Source: Arundinibacter roseus (GTDB taxonomy: Bacteria; Bacteroidota; Bacteroidia; Cytophagales; Spirosomataceae). Taken from it: DNA of 64,000 bases. The translations under genes and the position numbers were made by a program. Numbering within the stretch: the stretch's first letter is position 1; each line of letters begins with the position of its first letter. Location of the stretch: positions 78,205 to 142,204 of the forward strand of contig NZ_SMJU01000014.1 in assembly GCF_004348825.1 (NCBI RefSeq), read 5' to 3'. Under the pieces are notes generated by a model. It made no database searches and was not told the DNA's origin. It saw only the letters and a list, made by a program, of their open reading frames with translations. Of this stretch, positions 51,689 to 60,700 are shown one piece after another.

Positions 51689-53791
51689 TTAACGTACAAA
51701 TGCGTTTGCCATTCCACCATCTACATTGATGATATTGCCAGTACTTTTATCCAAAATCGCCACCAAAGCAAAAACCCCGTTGGCAATATCTTCTGGATAA
51801 ATAATCTCGTTCATCAGGTTTCTTTTGGCATAAAAAGCCGGAAGTTCTTCGACCGAAATTCCGTAGGCTTTGGCGCGCCCTTCGGCCCAGGCGCCTTCCC
51901 AGATTTTACTACCAACGATTACTCCGTCTGGATTAACGGTATTTACCCGGATCTTCTCAGGGCCCAGCTCAGCCGCCAACAACCGCACCATGTGCTGCTG
52001 TGCCGCTTTGGCCGTGCCATAAGCCACGTTGTTGGGCCCGGCCACAAGTCCGTTTTTGGAAGCAATGCTGACAATATCTCCGCCAAAACCTTGTTTACGC
52101 ATCACAGCCACGCCCGACTGAGCCATGTGAAACTGCCCTTTGACGAGCACGTTTTGTAAAATATCCCAATCTTTCTGCGTTGTTTCTTCCAGCGGTTTAG
52201 AAATCGCCAGTCCGGCGCAATGCACCACAATATCGACGCCGCCAAATTCCAGACAGGCTTTTTCAAACGTAGCTTCTACTTCTGCGGGATTGGTTACGTC
52301 TCCGGCAGCATAGGCCGACACGTCGCGCTTGTACGTAGCATTGGCTTCTTTCAGGCGGTCTTCCACAATATCGGTCAATACCACGTTGGCACCTTCGGCG
52401 GCAAGTTTATCGGCAATCGCTTTCCCGATTCCGCCACCTCCACCGGTGACAATAGCCACCCGGCGTGACAACGGCTGCTCTTTGGGCATGCGCTGCAGTT
52501 TGGCTTCTTCGAGCAACCAATATTCGATGTCAAACGCTTCCTGACGTGGCAACGCAGTATATTCAGAAATGGCCTCCGCGCCACGCATGACGTTGATGGC
52601 ATTGATGTAAAACTCAGCCGCAACGCGAGCCGTTTGCTTGTTTTTCGCAAACGTAAACATGCCCACACCCGGATACAGAATCACCACCGGATTCGGGTCA
52701 CGAATCGCCGGGCTGTTGTCACGTTTGCAGGTTTCGTAATAGTTGTGGTATTCCTGACGATACTGCTCAAAGGAAGCCACCAAACTATTGCGAACCTCGG
52801 CCACCTGCGTCAAATCGGCATCAGGTGCGAGCGAAAGCACCAAAGGCTGAATTTTAGTACGCAAAAAATGGTCCGGACAGGAAGTTCCCAAAGGCGCAAG
52901 CTTGGCCAAATCGTGGCTCCCCACAAATTGCAGCACCCGCTCGTCGTCCGTAAAATGACCGATCATACGTTTTTCGCTAGAACACAATCCTCGCAAAATC
53001 GGAGCCAGTAAAGAAGCCTGTTTTTTGCGGTCGGCTTCGGGCAGGGCTTCCAGTGCGGTACCTCCAAACACCGGACGATCTTTGCCCAAACGTTCCTCAA
53101 TGTATTGCGAAGCCTGCTCAATTACTTCCAGGCTGTTCATGTAGCATTCATAGGACGTATCGCCCCAGGTAAACAACCCGTGGCTCCCAAGTACAATGCC
53201 CCGAATGCCGGGATTATCGTTCAGGCATTTTTCCAGTTGCAGCCCCAGATCAAACCCCGGACGCTGCCAGGGTACCCACCCCATCGTGTCACCCCAAATT
53301 TCGCGCGTGATGGCCTCGCTGTCTTTGGCAGCGGCCACGGCAATGAGTGCATCCGGGTGCAGGTGGTCAATATGCTTGAAAGGCAACATGCCGTGCAGGG
53401 GCGTGTCGATAGATGGAGCTGCGCTTTCGAGGTCGTAGAGCGTATGATAAAACAGCGCTACCATTTCATCTTCATGTTCGAGCCCCCGATAAATAGATTT
53501 GAGTGAGCGTAACCGCTCGGTATATAATCCGGCAATTCCCTTGCGGGTCAATGTGCCGATATCTCCTCCTGATCCTTTGATCCACATGACTTCGGCATCT
53601 TCTCCCGTAAGTACATCTTTTTCAATGGTTTTACAACTTGTATTACCTCCTCCATAATTGGTAATTCTTAGATCAGCTCCCAGAATATTGGAGCGATAAA
53701 GAAACAAAGCTACTTCGTCGCCCGCTAATTCGGCGGCTTTGGCTTCGTCCCATAAGTAACTTACATGATTAAAGGTTTTCGTTGGTTCCAT
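51689..53791 (-). CDS. rhaD: Bifunctional rhamnulose-1-phosphate aldolase / L-lactaldehyde dehydrogenase
   Basis: A 700-residue fusion. Residues about 20-400 are a class II aldolase (zinc His in TPLHGMLPFKHIDHLHPDA and GSHGLFTWG), which splits rhamnulose 1-phosphate into DHAP and L-lactaldehyde. Residues about 435-700 are a short-chain dehydrogenase (VTGGGGGIGKAIA at the NAD site, catalytic YGTAK) that oxidises the aldehyde to lactate. The same fusion is known from rhizobial and Bacteroidota rhamnose loci. It has a promoter region with repeated TTGAA motifs upstream and heads the rhaD-rhaI run. Lactate then feeds LutABC. Confidence 0.93.
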   Translation of the reverse strand: MEPTKTFNHVSYLWDEAKAAELAGDEVALFLYRSNILGADLRITNYGGGNTSCKTIEKDVLTGEDAEVMWIKGSGGDIGTLTRKGIAGLYTERLRSLKSIYRGLEHEDEMVALFYHTLYDLESAAPSIDTPLHGMLPFKHIDHLHPDALIAVAAAKDSEAITREIWGDTMGWVPWQRPGFDLGLQLEKCLNDNPGIRGIVLGSHGLFTWGDTSYECYMNSLEVIEQASQYIEERLGKDRPVFGGTALEALPEADRKKQASLLAPILRGLCSSEKRMIGHFTDDERVLQFVGSHDLAKLAPLGTSCPDHFLRTKIQPLVLSLAPDADLTQVAEVRNSLVASFEQYRQEYHNYYETCKRDNSPAIRDPNPVVILYPGVGMFTFAKNKQTARVAAEFYINAINVMRGAEAISEYTALPRQEAFDIEYWLLEEAKLQRMPKEQPLSRRVAIVTGGGGGIGKAIADKLAAEGANVVLTDIVEDRLKEANATYKRDVSAYAAGDVTNPAEVEATFEKACLEFGGVDIVVHCAGLAISKPLEETTQKDWDILQNVLVKGQFHMAQSGVAVMRKQGFGGDIVSIASKNGLVAGPNNVAYGTAKAAQQHMVRLLAAELGPEKIRVNTVNPDGVIVGSKIWEGAWAEGRAKAYGISVEELPAFYAKRNLMNEIIYPEDIANGVFALVAILDKSTGNIINVDGGMANAFVR

Positions 53792-53806
53792 TGCGTAAAT
53801 TTTTAT

Positions 53807-53917
53807 ACTTGAATTTTATACTTCTATACGTAGTTCAAAAGTATTAACTTGAATTAACCTAACTGTCCTGCACCGTACCACGTACAGGGCTCGAATTTTA
53901 ATATTGGTAAAGTTCAA
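53807..53917. promoter_or_regulatory. Four TTGAA/TTCAA elements upstream of rhaD (putative operator)
   Basis: ACTTGAA (53807-53813), AGTTCAA (53832-53838), ACTTGAA (53847-53853) and AGTTCAAGT (53911-53919) alternate in orientation. A possible -7 box (TACTTTTG on the minus strand, 53836-53843) overlaps the second. They may bind the GntR-type regulator encoded at 54035-55069. Confidence 0.4.
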
Positions 53918-53937
53918 GTGACAACCCAAATTTGACC

Positions 53938-53950
53938 ATTGATTATCAAT
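53938..53950. promoter_or_regulatory. ATTGAT-T-ATCAAT palindrome between gntR and rhaD
   Basis: A perfect 6-bp dyad with a 1-bp centre, with one more ATCAAT half-site just downstream. It lies between the regulator stop and rhaD and is an alternative operator for the regulator. Confidence 0.35.
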
Positions 53951-54034
53951 TGTTTATCAATTTTATCTTTTGGTAAAAATACCCACAACGGATTCTCGGG
54001 ATTTCAAAAAGCCTGATTTGGGCCAAAAGATTTT

Positions 54035-55069
54035 TTACAAAGAACAGCGAAGGGTGAGGTAAAATGGGTTTTCGATATGCTCTTTTGAATTGGTTAAAAT
54101 CAGCTCGGCGGCTTTTTTTCCCATTGCTTTAAAATCGGTGGAAATTGTTGTCAATCCATTTAAAATCAATCGTTTAAGTGGAGTTTCATTGTACGAAATA
54201 ATACCCACCTGCTGCCCCAATACCAGCGATTGCGCCATAATTTTTTCAATTAATAGTACCAGATCATCTTCCATTATATTGATATACGCCTGATTTTCAG
54301 AGATTAATTCATGTTGAATAGATGAGATAATGCGGTAATTGAAGGCATAGTTCTGACAGAATTTGATAAACCCATCTATAATTTCCCGCGGAGCGTAGCT
54401 ATTTTCCGGAAAGATCAGATTCAGCGTTTCATATCGTGCCAATTCTTCGCCCGCTTTTTCGAGAGAAGTATAAATATCCCGTTCAAAATTCTGGTACACA
54501 GCCCCAAAGTCGCCACTGATGCGCGGAATAATTTTGTCCAGAATAATCAGATGATCTTTGGGCAAGGTGTTTATAACCTCGTACGCTTTTTCTTCACCTT
54601 CTATAAAATGAGGAATGATGACGTAGTGCGTGTACTCTTCCTTGCGTTGTTCGATGAGGCGTTTGAAAAGGCCAAAATCGTTGTTATAAATATAAAAATC
54701 AATGGCCGCCTGAGCGCCCAATGTTTCGACAAAGGAGTCGTAAATGATTTTTTTGTGCGGGCTCAATTTGTTAAAAAGCAGGAAAACTTTCAGGGTTTGG
54801 GTATACTCGGTACTTTTAATAAAATAGCCTTTGCCGGGCACAGAGCCCAACACACCGATGCTTTTCAGATGATTGTAGCCCTTTTCGGCGGTTACCCGTG
54901 AAATATCAAATTCAAAACTTACCTCATTGATCGAAGGCATCATATCCCCTTTCACAATCAGTCCGGCCTGAATACCTTTTACGATTGAATTGCTGAGTTG
55001 CAGGTATTTTGGTGTAGCCGAAAACTCGTCTACCTGAATCGATTCAAGAATTTTTTGGGAAGCACTCAT
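54035..55069 (-). CDS. GntR family transcriptional regulator with sugar-binding-like domain
   Basis: A 344-residue protein. The N-terminal winged helix (about 20-85) has the GntR signature VKGDMMPSINEVSFEFDISRVTAEKGYNHLKSIGVLGSVPGKGYFI. The rest (about 95-340) resembles a LacI/periplasmic-binding-type sensor domain, ending DFKAMGKKAAELIL. Such hybrids control sugar catabolism in Bacteroidota. It sits directly upstream of rhaD on the same strand, so it probably responds to rhamnose or an intermediate. The frame also has GTG 55072; ATG 55069 is preferred. Confidence 0.88.
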   Translation of the reverse strand: MSASQKILESIQVDEFSATPKYLQLSNSIVKGIQAGLIVKGDMMPSINEVSFEFDISRVTAEKGYNHLKSIGVLGSVPGKGYFIKSTEYTQTLKVFLLFNKLSPHKKIIYDSFVETLGAQAAIDFYIYNNDFGLFKRLIEQRKEEYTHYVIIPHFIEGEEKAYEVINTLPKDHLIILDKIIPRISGDFGAVYQNFERDIYTSLEKAGEELARYETLNLIFPENSYAPREIIDGFIKFCQNYAFNYRIISSIQHELISENQAYINIMEDDLVLLIEKIMAQSLVLGQQVGIISYNETPLKRLILNGLTTISTDFKAMGKKAAELILTNSKEHIENPFYLTLRCSL

Positions 55070-55204
55070 CACAACTAGTTACCAGATTTTCATTAAAAAC
55101 TATGACGACAAAACGAGTTGTTGTCTGCTTGTCAAAGGGCGTTTATTTTTTTCTTTACCTACCAGAAGTCGATTTAGAAGGTATTTTTTTAGGCAGGAGA
55201 AATA

Positions 55205-55270
55205 AAAAACCGAATTCCGGCAGATCCGGCTGAGTTACAAATTCAAGCCGGACCACTACCAAAATTCGGT
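55205..55270 (-). terminator. Two-step hairpin terminator after the amidohydrolase gene
   Basis: Outer arms ACCGAATT (55209-55216) and AATTCGGT (55263-55270) enclose a second stem TCCGGCT/AGCCGGA (55225-55231, 55246-55252). On the minus strand a T-run follows. Confidence 0.65.
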
Positions 55271-55294
55271 GGTTTTCTGTCAAATCAACAGCTC

Positions 55295-56761
55295 CTATTT
55301 TCGATAATCCAGCGCCGGCGGACGGTTGCCCAGCAACGCTTCATACACAAATCCTTTCCCGCGTTTTTGATCCAGTTCTGCCTTGGCTTCCGTTAGCGTT
55401 GCGGGGTTCAAAAACAGGTCTACGGCCGTGGTCGCAATCGTTTTTGCGGCAACCATCATGCCTTTTCGGCCAATGCTCGTACCTCCGGCAGCAACTGCCT
55501 GCCAACTGTGAGCAGCCGTGCCGGGCACCCACGTGGCGGTGCGCAGCCCCACGGTCGGCACGGTCCAGCTCACGTCGCCTACATCCGTGGAGCCCATGCC
55601 GGTGCGCTCGTACTCGTACGGCAAAATGTCGGCGGCAGAGGTCAGTGCAGGAGCGCTGCCTTCGGGCAGGGCAAGGGAAGGCTGCAGGGTTTGGGCAAAC
55701 TCCATTTCGGTAGCCGAGTAGGTCACTCCGCCAATTTCTTTCAGATTTTTATACATCACTTTGGCAAGCGATTCCAGCGGCAAAAGTTCGTAGGTTCCGC
55801 CGATAATCTCGTGCGCCACGGTTGTGCCCGTCCCCATCGCCGCTCCTTCGGAGGCTTTTACAATCCGCTCCCACATATCTTTAACCACATCGCGGCGCGG
55901 ATGACGTACGTAATAGTACACCTCCGCAAAGTCGGGCACAACATTAGGCGCCTTGCCGCCCTGTGTAATTACGTAGTGAATCCGGGCGTCAGACGGTACG
56001 TGTTCGCGCATCATATTGACCATATAATCCATGGCTTCCACGCCATCTAGCGCCGAACGTCCCCGCTCAGGCGCACCTGCCGCATGCGCCGAAATGCCCG
56101 AAAACCGAAACTTGGCCGAAATATTGGCCAGCGAAGAGCCCGGGCTTGCGCTGTTGGAATCGGCAGGATGCCAGTGCAGCACGGCATCTACATCCTTAAA
56201 CAACCCCGCCCGAACCAGGTATACTTTGCCCGAGCCGCCTTCCTCGGCGGGTGCGCCAAAAAAGCGAATCGTACCTTTTTGTTTGGTAGTTACCAGCCAG
56301 TTTTTGACCGCAATTGCCGCCGCCGCTGAGCCAACCCCAAACAGGTGGTGCCCGCAGGCATGCCCCGCCGCACCCGCAGTAAGTGGCTGCCGGGTTGGTA
56401 CGGCTTGCTGAGACAGGCCGGGCAATGCGTCATATTCGCCCAAAATACCGATGACAGGCTGCCCTTCGCCATAGCTTGCGACAAAAGCCGTGGGTATACC
56501 GGCTACTCCTTTTTGAATGGTAAATCCTTCGTTGGCAAGCAGTTGCTGCAACAGATCCGAGCTTTTTTCTTCGAGATAGCCCAGTTCGGCAAAATTCCAG
56601 ATTTTAAGCGCCGCCTCGCCATAGGTTGTTTCTTTTTGGGTCAATTCTTTTACAAGTGACTCGTGCGCATTTCCCTTCTTTGGAGCCTGCGCCGAGGCAG
56701 CCACGGGCAGAAGCAAAGCCATAGCCACGAGCCACTGCCGATTTTTTTTTGTAAGTTTCAT
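55295..56761 (-). CDS. Exported M20-family amidohydrolase (AbgB-like)
   Basis: A 488-residue metallopeptidase-fold protein with signal peptide (LVAMALLLPVAASAQA). The M20D metal and catalytic residues appear as AGHACGHHLFGVGSAA near residue 130 and FGAPAEEGGSGK near residue 170, and a lid/dimer domain lies at about 220-340. The closest named group is the p-aminobenzoyl-glutamate hydrolase AbgB-like and related amidohydrolases. Here the export signal suggests that it cleaves an amide or N-acyl substrate outside the cytoplasm. It has its own terminator and is not clearly linked to the rhamnose genes downstream. Confidence 0.9.
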   Translation of the reverse strand: MKLTKKNRQWLVAMALLLPVAASAQAPKKGNAHESLVKELTQKETTYGEAALKIWNFAELGYLEEKSSDLLQQLLANEGFTIQKGVAGIPTAFVASYGEGQPVIGILGEYDALPGLSQQAVPTRQPLTAGAAGHACGHHLFGVGSAAAAIAVKNWLVTTKQKGTIRFFGAPAEEGGSGKVYLVRAGLFKDVDAVLHWHPADSNSASPGSSLANISAKFRFSGISAHAAGAPERGRSALDGVEAMDYMVNMMREHVPSDARIHYVITQGGKAPNVVPDFAEVYYYVRHPRRDVVKDMWERIVKASEGAAMGTGTTVAHEIIGGTYELLPLESLAKVMYKNLKEIGGVTYSATEMEFAQTLQPSLALPEGSAPALTSAADILPYEYERTGMGSTDVGDVSWTVPTVGLRTATWVPGTAAHSWQAVAAGGTSIGRKGMMVAAKTIATTAVDLFLNPATLTEAKAELDQKRGKGFVYEALLGNRPPALDYRK

Positions 56762-57034
56762 GTTTCTTCGTTTAGGTTTTACCCTCCAAAATAAGTATTC
56801 TATGTAAATTCGAGCGCATTTTTAACGGGCTATCTATCAGCGATTTCGTTCCACAAACTATTCCTGATGCTACATCATTTTAGCTAATTCATTAAAAATC
56901 AAAGTAGTATATATTTTTAGAGAAATTAAAAAGGCATTTTCAGGGAACGACTTATTCACCGAATTTTACAAAAAAAAATAGATGAGCCGGCGATTGTTCC
57001 AACCTTCTCACCCACTTTTGAACTCTTTACAGTT
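56762..57034. other. Intergenic region between divergent amidohydrolase and ABC genes
   Basis: AT-rich, 273 bp. It must contain both promoters, but no full -33/-7 pair was found. No small open frame or repeat is supported. Confidence 0.5.
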
Positions 57035-57652
57035 GTGCAGCTAAGCATTCAGAACCTAGGAAAAAAGTTTATTTCGGAATGGATTTTCCGGAGAGTTAAT
57101 GTCGACTTCACAGTCGGGGAAAGTTACACGCTCGTTGGGCCAAATGGTAGCGGAAAATCGACGCTGATGCAACTGCTGATGGGCAGCATGCCGCCCACCG
57201 AAGGCACGATTCAGTATGTAAAAGATGGAAAAGAACTGGATATTGATGTTTGGTATAAAGAACAGGTACTTGCGGCGCCTTACCTGGAACTTATTGAGGA
57301 GTTTACCCTGCGCGAACTCATTGATTTTCATCAGAAATTCAAACCGTTTAAACCGGGTTTCGGCTCTTCTGAGTTTGAAGAATTTGTGCAGCTTTCGCAC
57401 GCACGCCATAAAGTGTTGAGGCATTTTTCGTCGGGTATGAAGCAGCGGGTAAAACTCGGTTTGGCATTTTTGTCGGACGTGCCTCTTGTATTTCTCGACG
57501 AGCCAACGTCCAATCTAGATGCCACTGCTACCCGCTGGTACCTGGATCATGTAACTCAACTTACTAAAAATCAAATGGTTATAATTGGTTCAAATCAGCC
57601 GCAGGAATATGAATTTTGTGAAAATATCCTTTCCGTTTCGACGTTCAAATAG
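57035..57652 (+). CDS. ABC transporter ATP-binding protein
   Basis: A 205-residue single ABC ATPase. It shows Walker A GPNGSGKST near residue 38, signature FSSGMKQR near 130, and Walker B PLVFLDEPTSNLD near 150. The H-loop is replaced by GSNQPQEYEF rather than the usual SH, so the switch His is missing. No permease gene is adjacent, and the partner must be elsewhere if it is a transporter subunit. The start is GTG 57035, just before the conserved LSIQNLGKKF. Confidence 0.85.
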   Translation: MQLSIQNLGKKFISEWIFRRVNVDFTVGESYTLVGPNGSGKSTLMQLLMGSMPPTEGTIQYVKDGKELDIDVWYKEQVLAAPYLELIEEFTLRELIDFHQKFKPFKPGFGSSEFEEFVQLSHARHKVLRHFSSGMKQRVKLGLAFLSDVPLVFLDEPTSNLDATATRWYLDHVTQLTKNQMVIIGSNQPQEYEFCENILSVSTFK

Positions 57653-57726
57653 TAACGCACAATCGGTTTTGTATTCACTTTTTGGCTTGACTTTTGTAAT
57701 TTGAAAGATATATTTACCTCGTTTGT

Positions 57727-60700
57727 ATGAATCCAATTTTACGACGTATCAGTCTCCTTGTGGCGGTTTGGCTTGGGTGTGTAGGTGTAGGAATGGCCGG
57801 AGGCTTACGTTTTGTCCAAAACAAAGGACAATGGCCCACCGAATTGCTCTTCCGGGCCGAAATCCCCGGTGGATTTTTATACCTCAAAAAACAATCGCTT
57901 GTCTATGTTTTTTACGATGGCCGGGCCGTATCGGCACAGCATGCCCGACAACCGCTGAGCGGCGACTCCCCGCAGCGGTCTGCTTTAACTACAATAAAGG
58001 CGCATGGTGTTGAAGTCAATTTTAAGGACAGCAACGTAGCCGTGCAACTTACGCCAACTCACGCAGACGGAAGCAGCTATAATTACTTCGTTGGGCCTTC
58101 AAGCCAATGGGCTACCAACGCCGGGGGCTTTGGGGAAGTGCGCTACCGGGAGATTTATCCGGGGATTGATTTCAGGATTTATGCCTACGAAAATACCATC
58201 AAATATGAGTTTATCGTAAATCCCGGTGCGGATGCGGCCCGCATCAGGCTGGGCTATGAAGGAGCTTCTGATCTCTCGCTGAACGAGCATGGACAGGTAG
58301 TGGTAGAAACCACGCTTGGCCCGCTGAAAGAAGCAAAACCCTATACCTTTCAGGAAATTCAGGAACGCACCCGGGAGGTAAAATCGGGTTATGTGCTGGA
58401 CGGGAAACAAATCCGGTTTTCGCTGCCCAACGATTATGACCACAGCCAAACGCTGGTCATAGACCCTGAGCTTATTTTTTCGACCTATTCGGGCTCTACC
58501 GCCGACAATTGGGGCCACACTGCTACGTACGACACGGCGGGACATTTGTTTTCGGGCGGAACGGTTTTCGGGGTAAATTTCCCGGTAACGCTGGGAGCCT
58601 ACGAAGTTAATTTTGAAGGCCTGGTAGATACGGGACTCATGAAATTTAGTCCCGACGGCTCGCAACTTTTGTATGCTACGTTTCTGGGTGGCAATAGTAC
58701 CGACATCCCGAATAGCCTGGTTACCAATAGTTCAGGTGATTTATTTATTTATGGAACAACCTCGTCCACAAACTTCGCTACTACTGCAACTGCCTTCCAG
58801 CGTAATTTTGGTGGTGGCGCCGGCATTACGCCTATCGACGGGTTGGGCTTGCCCAATGGCAGCGATATTTACATTGCCCGGCTTAGCGCCAATGGTCAGC
58901 AATTGCTGGCTTCTACCTATCTCGGGGGCTCAGGGAACGACGGTCTGAGCAGTGTTTCCAATATACAGACCCGAAACTATGGCGATACGTTTCGGGGCGA
59001 AATTGTGCTTGATGCGCAAGAAAATGTACTGGTAGTTTCGTCGGTAAATTCCACCAATTTTCCGCTAAAAAATGCGTTTCAAACCAGCCTTCAAGGCCGG
59101 CAGGACGCCATCATTTCTCAACTCTCGTCCGATCTTTCAACCCTGCAATGGAGTACCTATTTTGGTGGTTCTGATTTTGATGCAGCTTTTTCCATAAAGC
59201 CAACACCCGAGGGCGATGTTTTCATTACGGGCATTACCAAAAGCCCTAATTTACCTACGCAGGAAGGTGCTTTTCAGCCTCAGATTAAGGGCAATGAAGA
59301 CGCATTTATCGCCCGGTTTTCCAATCAAACCTTCAAACAGGTAACCTACCTCGGCACCGACGCCGCCGATGGCGCCTACCTGCTTGATCTCGATCCGGCT
59401 GGCAATGTGCACGTATTTGGCCTGACCCGCGGCGAATATCCCATCAGTGAAGGTGTGTATGCCAACGCCCGCAGCGGTCAGTTTATTCATGCGCTAGACG
59501 CTACACTTTCCCAATCGCTGTTTTCAACCGTCATTGGTTCCCGTCGGGGTGTGCCCGATATTTCGCCCACGGCTTTGCTGGTCAATGAGTGCGGCAATAT
59601 TTACATTTCCGGATGGGGCGGCGCGGTCAACGTACGAACGGCCTACAATGCACAAAGCTCCACCAACGGCATGCCCGTAACCGAAGATGCACTGCAACGC
59701 ACCACAAACGGCAATAATTTTTACGTGGCTATTCTGGAAGCCGGCGCCAAATCATTGCTTTACGCTACTTTTTTTGGGAGTGTGAGTCCATTTATTGCTG
59801 AGGAAGACCGGGGCGATCACGTGGATGGCGGAACGAGTCGATTTGACAAAAATGGGGTGGTGTATCACGCTACCTGTGCATGCGGCGGCACCCGTTTCCC
59901 AACTTCACCCACGGCCTGGTCTAAAACAAACCTTAGTGACAACTGCAATAATGCCGCTTTCAAACTGGATATTGATCGTTTAAAGGCCGATTTTGATGTC
60001 TATGAAGGTACACGAAAAGATGTCGTTCGGGGCTGCGCACCGCTGAATCTTACGTTTGTCAATACGAGCGAAGGCGGTGTTGACTATATCTGGGAAGTAA
60101 ATGGCAGCGGCTTTTCGAGAGAAGAAGATCAAAGTGAATATAGCTTTAAAGAAGCAGGAACGTATACTGTAACCCTGCGGGCTTTTAATCGCCTGACTTG
60201 TAAAAAAGTTGATGTTGCAACTCGCCAAATCATCGTAACAAGCCTGAATGTTCAGACCGACGGCGATACTACCGTATGCCACGGAACGCCTGTGCCGCTG
60301 CTTGCCAAAGGCGGTACAAGTTATCTTTGGTCGCCTGCGGCAGGACTGGATAATCCCGAAAGTGCTACACCTATTGCGGTTGTTAACGAAACCACTGAGT
60401 TTACCGTAGCCGTCCGGGACGAATCGGGCTGCGTCGTAACCAAATCGGTGCAAGTAGAAATTGATGATTCAAAATCAGATTTCAAGATTAGTAAAGATAC
60501 CACGATTTGTACCGGGCAAACGGTTACGCTCGTTGCCTCTGGTGCGGCAAATGGTTTTACCTGGTTGGGGGCCACAAGTACTGACACCGCTACCGGCTCT
60601 CAGCTGATTGTTCAGCCGGGCAGCACAACCTCCTACACCGTGCAGGCGCAGTACAGCGATGGCTGCACGCCGACGCAAACAGTTAGGGTTACGATAGATG

